From assembly GCA_029857855.1 (NCBI GenBank), contig JAOUGG010000006.1, positions 1 through 16,355 on the forward strand: a stretch of 16,355 nucleotides of DNA, given 5' to 3'. This document shows positions 14,771-16,355 of this stretch, one piece after another. The first letter of the stretch is position 1; each line of letters starts with the position of its first letter. The position numbers were made by a program, and so were the translations under genes. The notes below the pieces were generated by a model. That model worked only from the letters and a program-made list of their open reading frames with translations, made no database searches and was not told the origin of the DNA. Source of the stretch: Acidimicrobiia bacterium (lineage in GTDB: Bacteria > Actinomycetota > Acidimicrobiia > Acidimicrobiales > SZUA-35).

Positions 14771-14808
14771 GCCGCTACAGCGGCTCGAGTTTCGGCCAGC
14801 CGAAACTC
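14771..14808. promoter_or_regulatory. Two perfect inverted repeats upstream of the MFS gene
   Basis: GCCGCT-AC-AGCGGC at 14771-14784 and GAGTTTCGGC-CA-GCCGAAACTC at 14787-14808 have centres 20 bp apart, two helical turns, on one face of the DNA. They fill the 27-nt gap after the nadC stop and reach to 5 bp from the MFS ATG, overlapping where -10 and -35 elements would fall. The 2-nt loops make them poor RNA hairpins and better operator candidates; a nadC terminator without U-tract is the alternative. Confidence 0.45.
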
Positions 14809-14834
14809 CCGGCGATAACTTCCAATACAACCCA

Positions 14835-15719
14835 TCAATCAGCCACCACGTCCAAGCCGATGTCGAGGACCCGGGCCGAGTTGGTGATCGAGCCCGATGA
14901 GACCAGGTCGACGCCGGTGTCGGCATATCCGTCGAGCGTGTCGAGGGTGATCCCGCCCGAGGCTTCGAGCAGCGGACGACGGCCACCGGTCTCGGCCGCC
15001 CAGGCGTCGACTTTGGATACCAGCGCCTTCAGCTCATCGGGGGTGAAATTGTCGAGCAGGATGATGTCGGCTCCTGCTTCGAGCGCCTCGACCATCAGCC
15101 CCTCGGTGTCGGCTTCGACGTGGACCGTTCGACCCGGCCAGCGGCGGCGGGCCTCGGCCACTGCGGAGGCGATCGTGATGCCGCCATCGCAGCCGCCGAC
15201 GAGGTGGTTGTCCTTCAACATCAGCCAGTCACTCAGGTTGCCCCGGTGGTTGGCCGCTCCCCCGGCCCGCACCGCCGCCTTCTGCAACGACCGGTAGCCG
15301 GGCAACGTCTTGCGGGTGTCCCACACCGTGACCCGCCCGTCGGCCAGTTCGACCCAGCGGGCGGCGTTGGTGGCCACCCCGGAGAGATGGCTGAGGAAGT
15401 TGAGGGCCGTCCGTTCCACCGTCAACAACGTGGCGTACGGACCCCGCGCCACCCCGATGACGTCGCCGGCTTCGACCCGATCCCCGTCGGTGAGATGCCA
15501 CTCGACGGTCAGCGACTCGTCGATCGCCCGGAACGTCTCCTCCACGCAACGGCAGCCGGCCAGCACACCGGGCTCCCGGGCGTTGAACTCCGCCGTCGCC
15601 ATCTTCGAGGGATCGAGGAGCGAAGACGTCAGGTCGCCCAGCGGGGTCAGATCCTCGGCCAGGGCTCGGTCGACCAGGAAGCGGATGTCGGCCAGAGGTG
15701 GCTGCAAGTCGGTTCGCAC
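14835..15719 (-). CDS. nadC: Nicotinate-nucleotide diphosphorylase (quinolinate phosphoribosyltransferase)
   Basis: NadC converts quinolinate and phosphoribosyl pyrophosphate to nicotinate mononucleotide, CO2 and pyrophosphate in de novo NAD synthesis. With GTG 15719 as start it has 294 residues, the usual family length. Signature segments are ERTALNFLSHLSG (102-114), TRKT (135-138), HRGNLSD (158-164), KDNH (169-172), a V-E-A-D strand near 201-204, LLDNF (221-225) and LEASGGI (241-247), together covering the catalytic basic and acidic residues. The family's R-x-G-G-G segment reads RAGGA here. The open frame extends to ATG 15872, but the additional 51 residues are Arg/Pro-rich without family similarity, and a -10 box sits 7 nt before GTG 15719. 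nadA and nadB are not adjacent in the window. The divergent neighbour is a hydroxyacyl-CoA/carnitine dehydrogenase. Confidence 0.95.
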   Translation of the reverse strand: MRTDLQPPLADIRFLVDRALAEDLTPLGDLTSSLLDPSKMATAEFNAREPGVLAGCRCVEETFRAIDESLTVEWHLTDGDRVEAGDVIGVARGPYATLLTVERTALNFLSHLSGVATNAARWVELADGRVTVWDTRKTLPGYRSLQKAAVRAGGAANHRGNLSDWLMLKDNHLVGGCDGGITIASAVAEARRRWPGRTVHVEADTEGLMVEALEAGADIILLDNFTPDELKALVSKVDAWAAETGGRRPLLEASGGITLDTLDGYADTGVDLVSSGSITNSARVLDIGLDVVAD

Positions 15720-15726
15720 CTCCGTC

Positions 15727-15732
15727 AATCTA
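15727..15732 (-). promoter_or_regulatory. -10 box (TAGATT) for nadC, leaderless start
   Basis: TAGATT on the minus strand fits TAnnnT and lies 7 nt from GTG 15719. It decides the start against upstream in-frame ATG codons, which would lie upstream of the promoter itself. Confidence 0.55.
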
Positions 15733-15841
15733 GCGAACGCCATCGACCGATGCCGTAGCCGGCCACGAGGCGCCGAGTCCGGCATCGTGGGCGGGCGCCG
15801 GTCCGCTCCCTGGGAACCGACCGGCGCCTTTCCCGGAGCGG

Positions 15842-15847
15842 TACGAT
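15842..15847 (+). promoter_or_regulatory. -10 box (TACGAT) for the carnitine dehydrogenase-like gene, leaderless start
   Basis: TACGAT fits TAnnnT and lies 6 nt before ATG 15854, with no Shine-Dalgarno sequence. The 134-bp gap to nadC thus contains two divergent leaderless promoters. Confidence 0.55.
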
Positions 15848-15853
15848 TCCGGG

Positions 15854-16355
15854 ATGTCGGAACGTCGAGCATCGGCCGCCTCGGAGGCCGTCGATCCTGT
15901 TGTACCCGCTTCGGCCGCCGTGGTCGGATGTGGCGTCATCGGTGCGGCGTGGGCCGCCCGTCTCCGCCTCCACGGTGTGCCGGTGCGGGCCTACGATCCT
16001 TCACCCGACGCCGAGCGCATCCTCGGCGAGGTGGCAGCCAATGCCGTGGCGGCCTGGGCCGACCTCGGGCTGCCGACGGAGATGGCGCCGCTCACGATCT
16101 GCGCCACGATCGACGAGGCGGTGGCCGACGTCGACCTGATCCAGGAGAGCGTGCCGGAGCGGATGGAGGTCAAGCACGCCACCCTCTCGGCGATCGATGC
16201 CGCCGCTGGGGCCGATGCGATCATCGGCTCCTCGACCTCGGGGCTCCTGTGCTCGGACCTGGCCCGCCCGCTCGAACGGCCGGAGCGCCTGGTTGTGGCC
16301 CACCCGTTCAACCCGGTCTATCTGCTCCCGGTGGTCGAGATCGTCGGCGGCGAGC
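15854..16355 (+). CDS. L-carnitine/3-hydroxyacyl-CoA dehydrogenase family protein (3' end cut by window edge)
   Basis: The first 167 residues of an NAD-dependent 3-hydroxyacyl-CoA dehydrogenase-type enzyme are visible. An N-terminal Ala-rich extension of about 20 residues precedes the Rossmann motif GCGVIG (25-30). Asp48 at the end of the second strand favours NAD over NADP. The catalytic pair appears as Glu102 (QESVPER) and His150 in HPFNPVYLLPVVEIVGG. In carnitine 3-dehydrogenases the catalytic segment reads H-P-F-N-P-V-Y-L-L-P, against the H-F-F-N-P of butyryl-CoA enzymes, so oxidation of L-carnitine to 3-dehydrocarnitine is the favoured role. Without the C-terminal half and neighbouring carnitine genes this stays an inference. 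The end is not in the window. Confidence 0.85.
   Translation, partial: MSERRASAASEAVDPVVPASAAVVGCGVIGAAWAARLRLHGVPVRAYDPSPDAERILGEVAANAVAAWADLGLPTEMAPLTICATIDEAVADVDLIQESVPERMEVKHATLSAIDAAAGADAIIGSSTSGLLCSDLARPLERPERLVVAHPFNPVYLLPVVEIVGGE

Overview
The window is a high-GC chromosomal segment from an actinobacterium, most likely an uncultured or marine Acidimicrobiia-like lineage. Three things suggest this: strong G/C bias at third codon positions, ClpC and LysS close together as in Actinobacteria, and a recurrent TAnnnT box 6-8 nt upstream of start codons, typical of actinobacterial leaderless transcripts. The taxon is an inference; no rRNA, tRNA, CRISPR array, insertion sequence or phage gene was seen.

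Layout, left to right. (1) A minus-strand gene cut by the left edge (1-1065) encodes a probable lipoprotein with an LppM-like outer domain, one membrane helix, and the start of a cytoplasmic HAD-like domain. (2) clpC (1182-3716, minus) is a complete ClpC unfoldase. (3) After a 363-bp intergenic region comes a long-chain polyprenyl diphosphate synthase (4080-5075, plus), separated from the next minus-strand operon by a perfect 30-nt palindrome acting as a bidirectional terminator. (4) ugpB-ugpA-ugpE (8961 to 5213, minus) is an sn-glycerol-3-phosphate-type ABC importer with no ATPase gene. Its UgpA is much enlarged, with extra membrane helices. (5) Three plus-strand genes follow: a stand-alone N,N-dimethylformamidase large-subunit-like protein with the H-x-E and Tyr metal-site pattern, a YbaK/ProX-type deacylase, and a small degenerate GGDEF protein. 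(6) On the minus strand lie a class II lysyl-tRNA synthetase broken by a one-base frameshift, an MFS transporter and nadC. (7) Divergent from nadC is a 3-hydroxyacyl-CoA/L-carnitine dehydrogenase cut by the right edge.

How it fits together. nadC, lysS and clpC are housekeeping genes that lie near one another in many Actinobacteria (for example lysS-lsr2-clpC1 in Mycobacterium). Here about 8 kb of transport and amide/aminoacyl-hydrolysis genes sits between lysS and clpC, so this looks like a conserved block opened by accessory genes. Seven genes (1065, 4080, 9251, 10888, 13402, 15719, 15854) have start codons placed as expected for leaderless mRNAs, whereas clpC and ugpB carry Shine-Dalgarno sequences. 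No defence system or obviously new multi-gene machine is present. The items most worth a second look are the lipoprotein-HAD fusion, the enlarged UgpA, the degenerate GGDEF protein and the lysS frameshift.
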